A stretch of 64,000 nucleotides of DNA from Maylandia zebra (taxonomy: Eukaryota; Chordata; Actinopteri; Cichliformes; Cichlidae): the NCBI RefSeq assembly GCF_041146795.1, contig NC_135175.1, positions 37,058,669 through 37,122,668 of the forward strand, written 5' to 3'. The first letter of the stretch is position 1, and every line of letters starts with the position of its first letter. Of the stretch, positions 49,201 to 61,095 are shown in pieces. The position numbers were made by a program, and so were the translations under genes. The notes under the pieces are model-generated. The model worked only from the letters and a program-made list of their open reading frames with translations, did not search any database and was not told the origin of the DNA.

Positions 49201-52200
49201 TAGCCTTGCATGTCAAACCATATCATTCACACTTGTTAGAATAGAATAGATTAGAATAGAATTCCTTCTTTGTCACTATACCATTGTACAATGAGATACA
49301 GTGCATCTCCTACACAGTTCTCCCTCCCACACAGGGTGCACTGTTCTGCTGACTAGCGTGGTGTCATCAGAAAACTTTTTTTTTTTTTCTTTTTTTTTTC
49401 TTTTTTTTTTTTAATAAATAGGACAGGGGGAATGAATGAGAGAAAGAAAGAAAACCAAAGGGGAGAAGAGACGGTGAGAAGGGGGGGGAAGAGAGAGAAA
49501 AAAAAAAAGAACTCCTGGGTCACCTGTATGGAGAAAAAAAAAAAAACAAACAAAAAAAACAAACAGAGGAGACAGCAAACAACAAAGAGCAACATAATAA
49601 TAGAGAAAACAAAGCACCATCACAATAAACTAGCTAGTCATAGATATCAATATTTACTAAGTAATAAACGATATTGTGCAGCACGCAAGATAGACAGCGC
49701 ACAGTGTGCTTTGAGGCAGCAGCCAAGAAAGCTTTAGTCCGCGTCTGTGAATACCCATGTGTGCATACCTGTGTGGATCAGCATGCTTGCATTCCAAAGG
49801 TTTCTCCATGTAATGATCTGCTAGGGAGTGTGGGCGGGCCACAGCCCCGTCCTCCAGGGTGTGAAGCGGGTATGGAGGAGATCAAAACTCCAGACATCCA
49901 GAGGCCCCCAGAACACAAGAGACCAAGAGATCATCAGAAAACTTGATGATGAGGATGTTGTTGTGGGTCAATCTGCAGGCATGGGTATAGAGAGAATAAA
50001 TGAGGGGGCTCAGCACACAGCCCTGTGGGGAGCTTGTGCTCAGTGTGCGATTGGAGGAAAGATGAGGGCCGAGTCTTACAGTCTGTGAGAAAGTTCTTTA
50101 TCCAGGCATGATTGTATTGAAAGCTGAACTGTAGTCCACAAAGTGCATTCGCACATAGCTTTGCCGCTGTTCCAGGTGACTCAGCACAGAGTGGAGGGCT
50201 ATGACGATGGTGTTTTCCATGGATCAGTTTGCGAGGTATGCAAACTGGTAGGGGTTGAATTCTGAGGGGAGGAAGTCCTTGATGTGCTGAAGGACCAGTC
50301 TCTCATGAAGCATTTCATGAATACCAGCTACCGGGCATTAATTGTTCAGGCTAGTGATGGGAGACTTCTTTGGCACTGGGATGATTGTGGCTGATTTAGA
50401 CAGGATGGGATGGCTGCCTGATCCAGTGAGAGGTTTAAGATTCTGGTGAAGATGAGGGTGAGCTGCTGGGCACATCCTCTTAGCACATTGCCAGGTAATC
50501 CATCTGGACCGGCAGCCTTCCTGGGGTTCACTGCTATCAGTACTGTAGTCCAGTACTGATCCTGTGAAAGCTTCTAGGTCCTGGTGTTCAATTATGTCCC
50601 AGTCTGTCTGTGTGAAGTAGTCCTGCAGTTTGCAAAGTGTATTTTCAGGCTGGGGGGAGCAGGAGGGAGAAGTGGTCGGACTGGCCGAGGAGGGGGAGGA
50701 GTATGGCTCTCTATGCATGCTTAATGTTGGAGTAAACATGATCTAGAATGTTCTCTTCCCTGGTGGGACATTTGACATGATGATAGAACTTTGGGACAGA
50801 ACAGTCTTTGCCTTATTAAAGTCACCTGCAATTATGTGAATACCGTCAGGGTGGGCCCGTTGCTGTTTGTTAATGGTTTCAGCAGGACGGAGAACGCCAT
50901 GTTTATGTTGGCATTGGGTGGAATGTACTCTCTCAGTAGAAAAAAAGGCCGGCATCTTGGGGGTGGCTGTAGCTCAGGAGGTAGAGCAGGACACCTACTG
51001 ATCGGAAGGTTGGTGGTTCAATCCCTGGCTCCTCCAGTGTGCATGTCAAGTGTCCCTGGGCAAGATACTAACCCCAAGTTGCTCTTCGATGCATCCATTG
51101 GAGTGTGAATGTGTGTGAATGTACTTAGAAAGCACTAAGTATAGAGAAAGTGCGTGTGAGAAACGGTGTGATTGGGTGAATGTGGCATGTTGTATACAGC
51201 GCTTTGAGTACTCTGGGAGAGTAGAAAAGCGCTATATAAGAATAAGTCCATTTACCATTCCATCTTACTGACATGTACTTGAGGTTCGGGGAGCAGGTTC
51301 GTTGTTGCACCAGCTTTCATGCACGTAGATAAAGGGGGTCAGGTCTGCTGCTGCTGTCAGTCACTGCTGCTGAGGGATCTTTTAAAACCAATTGGCCTGC
51401 TCGCCAATCAGGAAGGACCTGTAGATAAAGACATAGAATACCACAAAACTCGGCCAGGGCCGTAACAGTCTCGCTATGTGAGTGCGATGAAAGTACCACG
51501 AAACAATGTCTGGTGCAGGTCCCCGATGTCTGTGAGGTCCTGGCAGGTGTAGCGAATTTTGAAAGCAGAACCAATAGTGCACAAAGAAATTAAAAGGATG
51601 TACAAACTAAGGAAACTAAACAAAAGAGAGGAGTACTAAGACGGAGAGCCATAAGCCGCTGCAACAACTTGTGCCGGCGTCTTGGAAGGATATGGCAGCT
51701 CTCCTCTTGTAGTGCTTGTTAAGCTGGGATTAGAAGCCTGGACCGCAGACTCCAGGGGAAAATATTACCTGGAAAGACCAAAGTAACCTATTAGAGGTAT
51801 TTACACTAATATAGATTAATACTCAGTTTAAACTGCAGCAGATTTTATCAAAGCAGTTTGACAAGAGCAAAGCAAAGAATAAAAAGAATAATCAGATTAC
51901 ATCAATTTTACTTATTGAACCAACCCACTTTGAGCTGATTAGAATTAGAATTAGAATTCAACTTTATTGTCATTGCACATGCACAGGTACAGGGCAACGA
52001 AATGCAGTTTGCATCCATCCAGAAGTGCTTTAGTGATATAGATATATTACAATATATATTAGCAATAATATAGATATGTAAGTATATTACAGAAATGGGT
52101 CTATTATGGTATGTTATAATGTACACGGTATGAAGTATGTTGTGAATATTCTATAACTATAAGTATGTACAGGCTGTAGTGAGTACAAGCTATGTACAGG

Positions 52201-55200
52201 ATATGAACAGGATATAAATATGAAAAACTATACAGAATATGAAATAAATAACTTTACAGAAATCTGAGATATACAGTTATACAGAAATGGGAACTATGCA
52301 AGTTGTAAACAGTTGTAGGGTTAAAAATTATTGTGATGATGATTTAGTTCATTTGGGGCGATGAGAGGGACACTTCCAGCACTGTCGATTTGTTCATGGA
52401 AATAATCAGGAGAGCAGTATTCACTGATAGATCCCACATCTTCTTAAAGTTATAATCTGGACACTGATGGAAGTCCTAATCCTTCTCAGAATTATAATCC
52501 AATACAGCAATGATGATGATGATGATGATGAAGATGATAAGCAGTCTGTAATTCCAGTCCACTGTGGCCAATCTCCCCTTCCCTCCTCGGCTGGAGTTTC
52601 CGACTTCTGGAACCCTTTGAACTGCTCGTCTCACAGGATGCCGCAGACCGACCCAGAACACTTCCATGCATCCCAGTTTATACTTTCAAGTCACCCACCT
52701 TTCTTTCTAAAATCTAATCAATCAATCGGGTGTTTACATCAGATTCATTGATCTTCAGCCTCACCTTACTTTCCTTCATCTGTGACCTCTGACCCCCTTT
52801 AACTAAAGCAATGGTTATTTCATTTCATGTCTTTATTCAGTTCACATTTCATTAGCATGTTCATTATAGCATAATCCATTTAATCCAAATGTATCTTTGA
52901 TTACGAATAAAGATGATCTACTTACTAGCATATAGTGAAAGGCTCTGTTTAGCTCTCTGACCATTTTCAACACGCTTAACACATAAGGCTGAATATCAGG
53001 TCCTTTTATTCCCTCAGGTATGATGTCAGGCACGGCCAGGAGGACTTGAATCTGTCCACATTACGCAACAACACTAAACATGTCTTTGTAAGCAGACATG
53101 GACACACGCTTTGTCTAATAAACTTACATCTTTCATTCTTTATACAGATTGAAGGAATGTGGTTTATCAGAGATCAGCTGTGATTATCTGGCAGCAGCGT
53201 TGAAGTCCAGCCCCTCTCATCTGAGAGAGCTGGACCTGACGTCCAATGACCTGAAGGATTCAGGAGTGAAGCATCTGTGTGGTTTTCTGGAGAGTCCAGG
53301 ATGTGGGCTTGAAACTCTGAGGTCAGTCACCATTTTTTAGTTGTGCTGAGATGAATATGATGTTAAAGTTGTGCTGAAACTAAACTGCAGACATAATGCT
53401 GATATACTGATCCACACTGAGGATCTTCATGGTAAAGTCTGTTTTAATAGAATTCGGGGCTGTTAGTCTCAATAATATCTGATAAGAAAGCTGCTTTAGC
53501 TGCCTTAACAGAGTTCTGGTATAGAGAGCGGCTCCTACAAAGAATGTCATATGATATCTAAATGTCTGTGAAGGTTCTCAGTCATCCAGGTCATCGTAGT
53601 CAAAGGAGCTTGCAAAGAAAAGCGTCTGGACTTCTTTAAGTTACTTGAAGACATTTCACCTCTCATCCGAGAAGCTTCTTCAGTTCTAAGGTCAAATGGT
53701 GGAGAGTCCCAGATATAGGCCTAGTGGGAGTGACCCCCCACAGAGGGACAAAAGGACCCCTGATGATCCCCTAATCGCCTGAGCCAAGGTGTGAAACTGG
53801 GTGTGGGTCCCAATCAGCCAGAGTTTCGGGTGAGTTCATTGTGAAACCTGGCCCCACCTTATCATGCGAATTCCTGAGGTCAGATGGCCCAGGATGTGAG
53901 TGGGCGTTAAGGCGTCTGGGAAGGGATCTTAGCATACACCACATTGTTAAGTCTGGTGTATGCTGTACAGTGCAGCGAGGAATGCCCAGACCTCTACATT
54001 GGAGAGACCAAACAGCCACTTCACAAGCGCATGGCACAACACAGAAGAGCCACCTCCACAGGACAAGACTCAGCTGTCCATCTGCATCTTAAGGATAAAG
54101 GACACTCTTTCGAGGATGCCAATGTTCACATTTTGGACAGAGAGGACTAGGGATGGGTACCGGTGTCCGGTGCCATGATGGCGCCGGTTCTGACATAAAC
54201 GGTAGTAACCAGACCAAAAAGCAGCGCACATTTCGGCGCTTTATTTCGGTGCTTTATTTCAGTGCTTCTTTTTCCTGAGCTGTGATACACTTCTAGCCAA
54301 TCATTTTACGTTTCCGAGGATAGTAGGCGGGTCCAGGTACGTACGTTCTTTTAGAGCAGAGCTACCGATTAAAAATGCCCAAGGCGAAGCGGTCAAAAGT
54401 CTGGCTGTACTTCACAGCAAAAGATGCAAACTCAGCAGCCTGCAACAAGTGCTTTAAGCTGATACTGTGATACTGTCAAAGGAGGTAACACCTCAAATCC
54501 GATGAAACACCTGGCGACGCATAGTATTTTTTTAAAAAGCCGAGAAATGCGCCGTATTTGATAGCTTGCTGTGAGACCTCACACCGAGCACATCTACTGC
54601 GGGTGGGTTGCCTGTTATCGGACCTGGAGTTAGCAACATCCCCCAAAAACACGAAGAGTAGAGTCCTGGCCCCTAGCCCTGCCAGTGTAGCAGAAATGAT
54701 GAGGATGATGATGCAGCAGCAGCCGTTCTTCTCTGCGTGAGTAGCTTAATGTTGTTCGTGTGTAATTTACGTTGAGTAGGCTAACCACGTGATTACATTA
54801 ATGCATGTAAGGTGAACTAGCAAACACCATCATAGCTACATGCAGCTGTCTTCTTGTTTGATGACAGATACTTCCTGCACCCTGGCCAAAAAGGCTAAAA
54901 TGACCAAAGAAAAAGTGGAAAACAGTTAAACATGAGAGGTTTAGGACAAAGTTTGTGTCTTTTCCATTGTTTAAGCACTGCTTCCAGCCAAGAGTGATAC
55001 CATATATGCCCCATAGCTGCAGAAAAGGCTAACATTGTTATCTTTTTACAAAAAAACAGCTGAACATGAGAGGTTTTTGGACCAATTTTGTGTTCTCCAT
55101 TCTTTAAGCACCGTTTAAGCACCGGCACCGTTTCAAAAGTACCAATTTGGCACCGGTATCGGATAAAACCTAAACGATACCCATCCCTAGAGAGGACAGA

Positions 55201-58200
55201 TGGTTTGAAAGAGTGAAAGAAGCCATCTACAGGGAGTGCAGAATTATTAGGCAAATGAGTATTTTGTCCACATCATCCTCTTCATGCATGTTGTCTTACT
55301 CCAAGCTGTATAGGCTCGAAAGCCTACTACCAATTAAGCATATTAGGTGATGTGCATCTCTGTAATGAGAAGGGGTGTGGTCTAATGACATCAACACCCT
55401 ATATCAGGTGTGCATAATTATTAGGCAACGTCCTTTCCTTTGGCAAAATGGGTCAAAAGAAGGACTTGACAGGCTCAGAAAAGTCAAAAATAGTGAGATA
55501 TCTTGCAGAGGGATGCAGCAGTCTCAAAATTGCAAAGCTTCTGAAGCGTGATCATCAAACAATCGAGCGTTTCATTCAAAATAGTCAACACGGTTGCAAG
55601 AAGCGTGTGGAAAAACCAAGGCGCAAAATAACTGCCCATGAACTGAGAAAAGTCAAGCGTGCAGCTGCCAAGATGCCACTTGCCACCAGTTTGGCCATAT
55701 TTCAGAGCTGCAACATCACTGGAGTGCCCAAAAGCACAAGGTGTGCAATACTCAGAGACATGGCCAAGGTAAGAAAGGCTGAAAGACGACCACCACTGAA
55801 CAAGACACACAAGCTGAAACGTCAAGACTGGGCCAAGAAATATCTCAAGACTGGTTTTTCTAAGGTTTTATGGACTGATGAAATGAGAGTGAGTCTTGAT
55901 GGGCCAGATGGATGGGCCCGTGGCTGGATTGGTAAAGGGCAGAGAGCTCCAGTCCGACTCAGACGCCAGCAAGGTGGAGGTGGAGTACTGGTTTGGGCTG
56001 GTATCATCAAAGATGAGCTTGTGGGGCCTTTTCGGGTTGAGGATGGAGTCAAGCTCAACTCCCAGTCCTACTGCCAGTTTCTGGAAGACACCTTCTTCAA
56101 GCAGTGGTACAGGAAGAAGTCTGCATCCTTCAAGAAAAACATGATTTTCATGCAGGACAATGCTCCATCACACGCGTCCAAGTACTCCACAGCGTGGCTG
56201 GCAAGAAAGGGTATAAAAGAAGAAAAACTAATGACATGGCCTCCTTGTTCACCTGATCTGAACCCCATTGAGAACCTGTGGTCCATCATCAAATGTGAGA
56301 TTTACAAGGAGGGAAAACAGTACACCTCTCTGAACAGTGTCTGGGAGGCTGTGGTTGCTGCTGCACGCAATGTTGATGGTGAACAGATCAAAACACTGAC
56401 AGAATCCATGGATGGCAGGCTTTTGAGTGTCCATTCTATGAAGAAATTCTATGACTCTGTTGTGGCTTCTGCTATCTTTTATGGTGTGGTCTGCTGGGGC
56501 GGCAGCATCTCTGCTGGGGACAGGAAGAGACTGAACAGGGTGATCCGAAGGGCCAGCTCTGTTCTAGGATGCCCTCTGGACCCAGTGGAGGTGGTGAGTG
56601 ACAGGAGAACGGCGGCTAAGCTGTCATCCCTGATGGACAACATCTCCCACCCCATGCAGCAGACTGTGACAGCACTGAGCAGCTCCTTCAGTGGGAGACT
56701 GCGGCACCCACGGTGTGGGACGGAAAGATTTCGCAGGTCTTTCCTCCCCACTGCTGTCAGACTCCATAATAAAGACTTTAACTGATCAAGCACACACATC
56801 CATACATATGCAATAATACTAAGTGCAATAATCCTTTCTGTCATCGTTGTATTTTTACTCAGTTGTATATAGTATATAATTTGTATTTGTATTCTATTTT
56901 TATCTTATTGTATATTTATTTTATTTTATTCTACTGTATATAGTATTTTATTTTATTCTATTCTGTACAGTTGTGTACTGTATTTATTCTTATTGTATTC
57001 TAATTTTTGCCTCATAACTTTTGCACTGTCCACTTCCTGCTGTGACAAAACAAATTTCCCACGTGTGGGACTAATAAAGGTTATCTTATCTTATCTTATC
57101 TTATCTTATCTTATCTTATCTTATCTTGCAAAGAAAGGTGGCTATATTGGTCGCTGATTTGTTTTTGTTTTGTTTTTGAATGTCAGAAATGTATATTTGT
57201 GAATGTGGAGATGTTATATTGGTGTCACTGGTAAAAAGAAATAATTGAAATGGGTATATATTTGTTTTTTGTTAAGTTGCCTAATAATTATGCACAGTAA
57301 TAGTCACCTGCACACACAGATATCCCCCTAAAATAGCTAAAACTAAAAACAAACTAAAAACTACTTCCACAAACATTCAGCTTTGATATTAATGAGTTTT
57401 TTGGGTTCATTGAAAACATGGTTGTTGTTCAATAATAACATTATTCCTCAAAAATACAACTTGCCTAATAATTCTGCACCCCCTGTATGTCCACTGTGAG
57501 CGACCATCTTCTAACAGAGGCGGTGGTTTACGACACCAACTCTCTGCCATCTATAATCCAGTTCTGAGATCCCTTCCCAGACGTCTTAACGCCCACTCAA
57601 ATCAAATCAAATCAAATCAAATCAAATCACTTTTATTGTCACATCACATGTGCAGGTACATTGGTACAGCACATGTGATGTGAAATTCTTGTGTGCGAGC
57701 TTCACAAGCAACAGAGTTGTGCAAAATACAATAATGTAAACAAGCAAAATACAAGAATGGCTACATCTGAAACTAATAAATATATGTACAATATATAATA
57801 GTATATACATTTCTGGATGTGTATACTAAATATTTTTCTACGTGTGTGTGTGTGTGTGTGTGTGTGTGTACACCTATTTTACAAATTAAATAGAGTAAAC
57901 AATAAATAAAATATATAAAAATATACAGAGTTGAATATGTGCAAAACAGTGGCATTTATATACAGTATGGAGTGCATAATGTTGAAGTTCCAGTAGTGAA
58001 GCTGAGGTGTCTATGACGTGTTCAGCAGTCTGATGGCCTGATGGAAGAAGCTGTCTCTCAGTCTGCTGGTACGGGACCGGATGCTGCAGAACCTCCTTCC
58101 TGATGGAAGCAGTCTGAACAGTTTATGGCTGGGGTGACTGGAGTCCTTGATGATCCTCCCCGCTTTCCTCAGGCACCGCTTCCTGTAGATGTCTTGGAGG

Positions 58201-61050
58201 GAGGGAAGCTCACCTCCAATTATCCGTTCAGAGCACCGCACTACTCTCTGGAGAGCTTTGCAGTTGTAGGCGGTGCTGTTGCCATACCAGGTGGTGATGC
58301 ATCCAGTGAGGATGCTCTCAATGGCACAGTGATAGAAGGTCCTGAGGATGCGGGGGCTCATGCCAACTGTCAGAACTCTGGCACAGGTTTTCAGCCAACA
58401 GGTCCTTAGACAGGCAGCCAAAATCATCAATGACCCCTCTCACATTCTTCACCCTGCATTTCAATGGCTCCCCTCTGGGCGATGCCTCCGCTGCATTTCC
58501 TGCAGGACTGAGGGGAGGAGAGCCACCTTTGTCCCCAAAAGCCACCCTGCTTTTTAACTCCAGCCGATGAGACCATTTCCCAAACCAGAAACATAAACTA
58601 CTCTACACTCTTTTTATACTGCTATTTTATTCACTTTTACTCACTTACAGTTATTTATTCACCTTTCAGTCACTTTAATTTTAAAAATGTGTTTTAAAAT
58701 TAAATTGTCTAATAAACTTACATCTTTCATTCTTCATACAGTTTGATGGACTGTGATTTGTCAAAGATCAGCTGTGATTATCTGGCAGCAGCGCTGAAGT
58801 CCAACCCCTCCCATCTGAGAGAGCTGGACCTACAATATAACAACCTGAAGGATCCAGATGTGAAGCAGCTGTCTGATCTTCAGCAGAGTCCAGACTGCAA
58901 ACTGGAGACTCTGTGGTGAGTAGAGTGATGGAGTGAGTGGGTGGTGCTGTCAGCAGTATTGTACTAAACACAGTCAGTATGAAACAAAGATCCAGTGTTT
59001 CCTGTAAAGCTGCAGCTTCTCAGTGAAGCTGTGAGAGGAGAACAGTGACAGGCTTCAGGATTGGACACAAACACTTCCTGTTTCTGGCTTTTTGTCACCT
59101 TTATGGTCACCATAGTAACGGCTGACACGCTCTGATCAAACGCTGTCAACAGCCAATCAGCTCTCTGAACAAAGCAGCACGCAGACCAATGACTGCATTC
59201 ATTTCCAAGTTTAAAGCAGTGAAGAACACAGTCTGTAGGTGAGGAAGAATTTAGTGAGAGCAGATGTTTGGATGGAATTCCTCCAGTGAACAGCTGGAAC
59301 CGTCCATCTGGATTGTTGGGCTTGTTGTTGGGGTTCCTACAGAGCTCAGAGTGGACACACCAAGGTTCTTCTAATGAATGAAAGTCCAAACTCAGACTAG
59401 GAGGGAAAAACATTTTCATCAACTTCAATAAAAATCCAAAGATTAGAAAAAGTGAAGCAACAATTCAATTCAATTCAATTTAATTTTATTTATATAGCGC
59501 CCAATCACAAAAAAAGTCACCTCAAGGCGCTTCATAGGTACAGAGAAAAACCCAACAATCATATGACCCCCTATGAGCAGCACTTTGGCGACAGTGGGAA
59601 GGAAAAACTCCCTTTTAACAGGAAGAAACCTCCGGCAGAACCAGGCTCAGGGAGGGGCGGGGCCATCTGCTGTGACCAGTTGGGGTGAGAGAAGGAAAAC
59701 AGGATGAAGACATGCTGTGGAAGAGAGACAGAGGTTAATAACAGATATGATTCAATGCAGAGAGGCCTGTTAACACATAGTGAGCGAGAAAGGTGACTGG
59801 AAAGGAAAAACTCAATGCATCATGGGAATCCCCGGCAGCCTACATCTATTGCAGCATAACTAAGGGAGGATTCAGGGTCACCTGGTCCAGCCCTAACTAT
59901 ATGCTTTAGCAAAAAGGAAAGTTTGAAGCCTAATCTTGAAAGTAGAGATAGTGTCTGTCTCCTGAATCCAAACTGGAAGCTGGTTCCACAGAAGAGGGGC
60001 CTGAAAACTGAAGGCTCTGCCTCCCATTCTACTTTTAAATACTCTAGGAACAACAAGTAGGCCTGCAGAGCGAGAGCGAAGTGCTCTAATAGGGTGATAT
60101 GGTACTACAAGGCCATTAAGATAAGATGGGGCCTGATTATTTAAGACCTTGTATGTGAGGAGCAGGATTTTGAATTCTGGATTTAACAGGAAGCCAATGA
60201 AGGGAAGCCAAAACAGGAGAAATCTGCTCTCTCTTTCTAGTCCCTGTCAGGACTCTTGCTGCAGCATTTTGGATCAGCTGAAGGCTTTTCAGGGAGTTTT
60301 TAGGACTTCCTGATAATAATGAATTACAGTCGTCCAGCCTGGAAGTAATAAATGCATGAACTAGTTTTTCAGCGTCACTCTGAGACAGGATATTTCTAAC
60401 TTTAGAGATGTTGCACAAATGGAAGAAAGCAGTCTTACATATTTGTTTAATATGTGCGTTGAAGGACATGTCCTGGTCAAAAATGACTCCAAGGTTCCTC
60501 ACAGCGTTACTGGAGGCCAAGGTAATGCCATCCAGAGTAAGAATCTGGTTAGATACCATATTTCTAAGCTTTTCAGGGCCGAGTACAATAACCTCAGTTT
60601 GATCTGAATTAAGAAGCAGAAAGTTAGCGGCCATCCAGGTCTTTATGTCTTTAAGACATTCCTGCAGTTTGACTCATTGGTGTGTGTTATCTGGCTTCAT
60701 GGACAGATAGAGCTGGGTGTCATCTGCATAGCAGTGTAAATGTATGCTATGTCTTCTAATGATGCTGCCTAAGGGAAGCATGTATAATGTAAATAGAATT
60801 GGTCCTAGCACTGAACCCTGTGGAACTCCATAATTAACCTTAGTGTGAAGAGGACTCTCCATTTACATGAACAAGCTGGAGTCTATTAGATAGATATGAT
60901 ACAAACCACTGCAGCACAGTACCTGTAATACCTACAGCATAAGATAAGATAAGATAAGATAGAACTTTATTAATCCCTCGGGTGGGTCCTCTGGGAAATT
61001 CGACTTCCAAAAAAAGCACAGCAACGACCCAAGTTACAGTTACAGAACTG

Positions 61051-61095
<45 letters not shown>

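Larger units (their letters stand above)
49239..51700 (-). mobile_element. Degenerate Rex1/CR1-like LINE, carrying two later insertions
   Basis: The minus-strand 3' end has an (ATAGA)n tail at 49239-49265. Coding relics with frameshifts run from about 50000 to 50740 (SAFNTI-type RT motif on the minus strand near 50110-50130, then [17 protein letters not shown] and [11 protein letters not shown]). Sequence to about 51700 is probably its 5' region, with a weak boundary. Inserted into it are a poly-A retro-insert (49378-49930) and a SINE (50959-51260). Confidence 0.65.
55230..57485 (+). mobile_element. Tc1-like DD37E transposon, copy 2, with a LINE inside
   Basis: The ends CAGGGAGTGCAGAATTATTA and (inverted) CAGGGGGTGCAGAATTATTA are flanked by TA (55228-55229, 57486-57487). 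Without the 693-bp LINE it would match the length of copy 1. It sits inside the Penelope element. Confidence 0.93.
53942..57600 (+). mobile_element. Penelope-like element, broken by two nested transposons
   Basis: Only the 3' coding end is present: a GIY-YIG endonuclease segment (53948-54147: [45 protein letters not shown]). It continues at 55190-55229 ([11 protein letters not shown]) and 57486-57600 ([10 protein letters not shown]). The gaps are a hAT element (54148-55189) and a DD37E transposon (55230-57485). The reverse-transcriptase domain is absent. Confidence 0.82.

Noticed and set aside
49353..49623. Phe/Lys-rich hydrophobic open frames
   Set aside because: Translations of the interrupted poly-T/poly-A tail of a retro-insert.
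50959..51040. A tRNA gene (A and B boxes present)
   Set aside because: The boxes belong to the tRNA-derived head of a SINE, and the body continues for 200 bp with SINE sequence.
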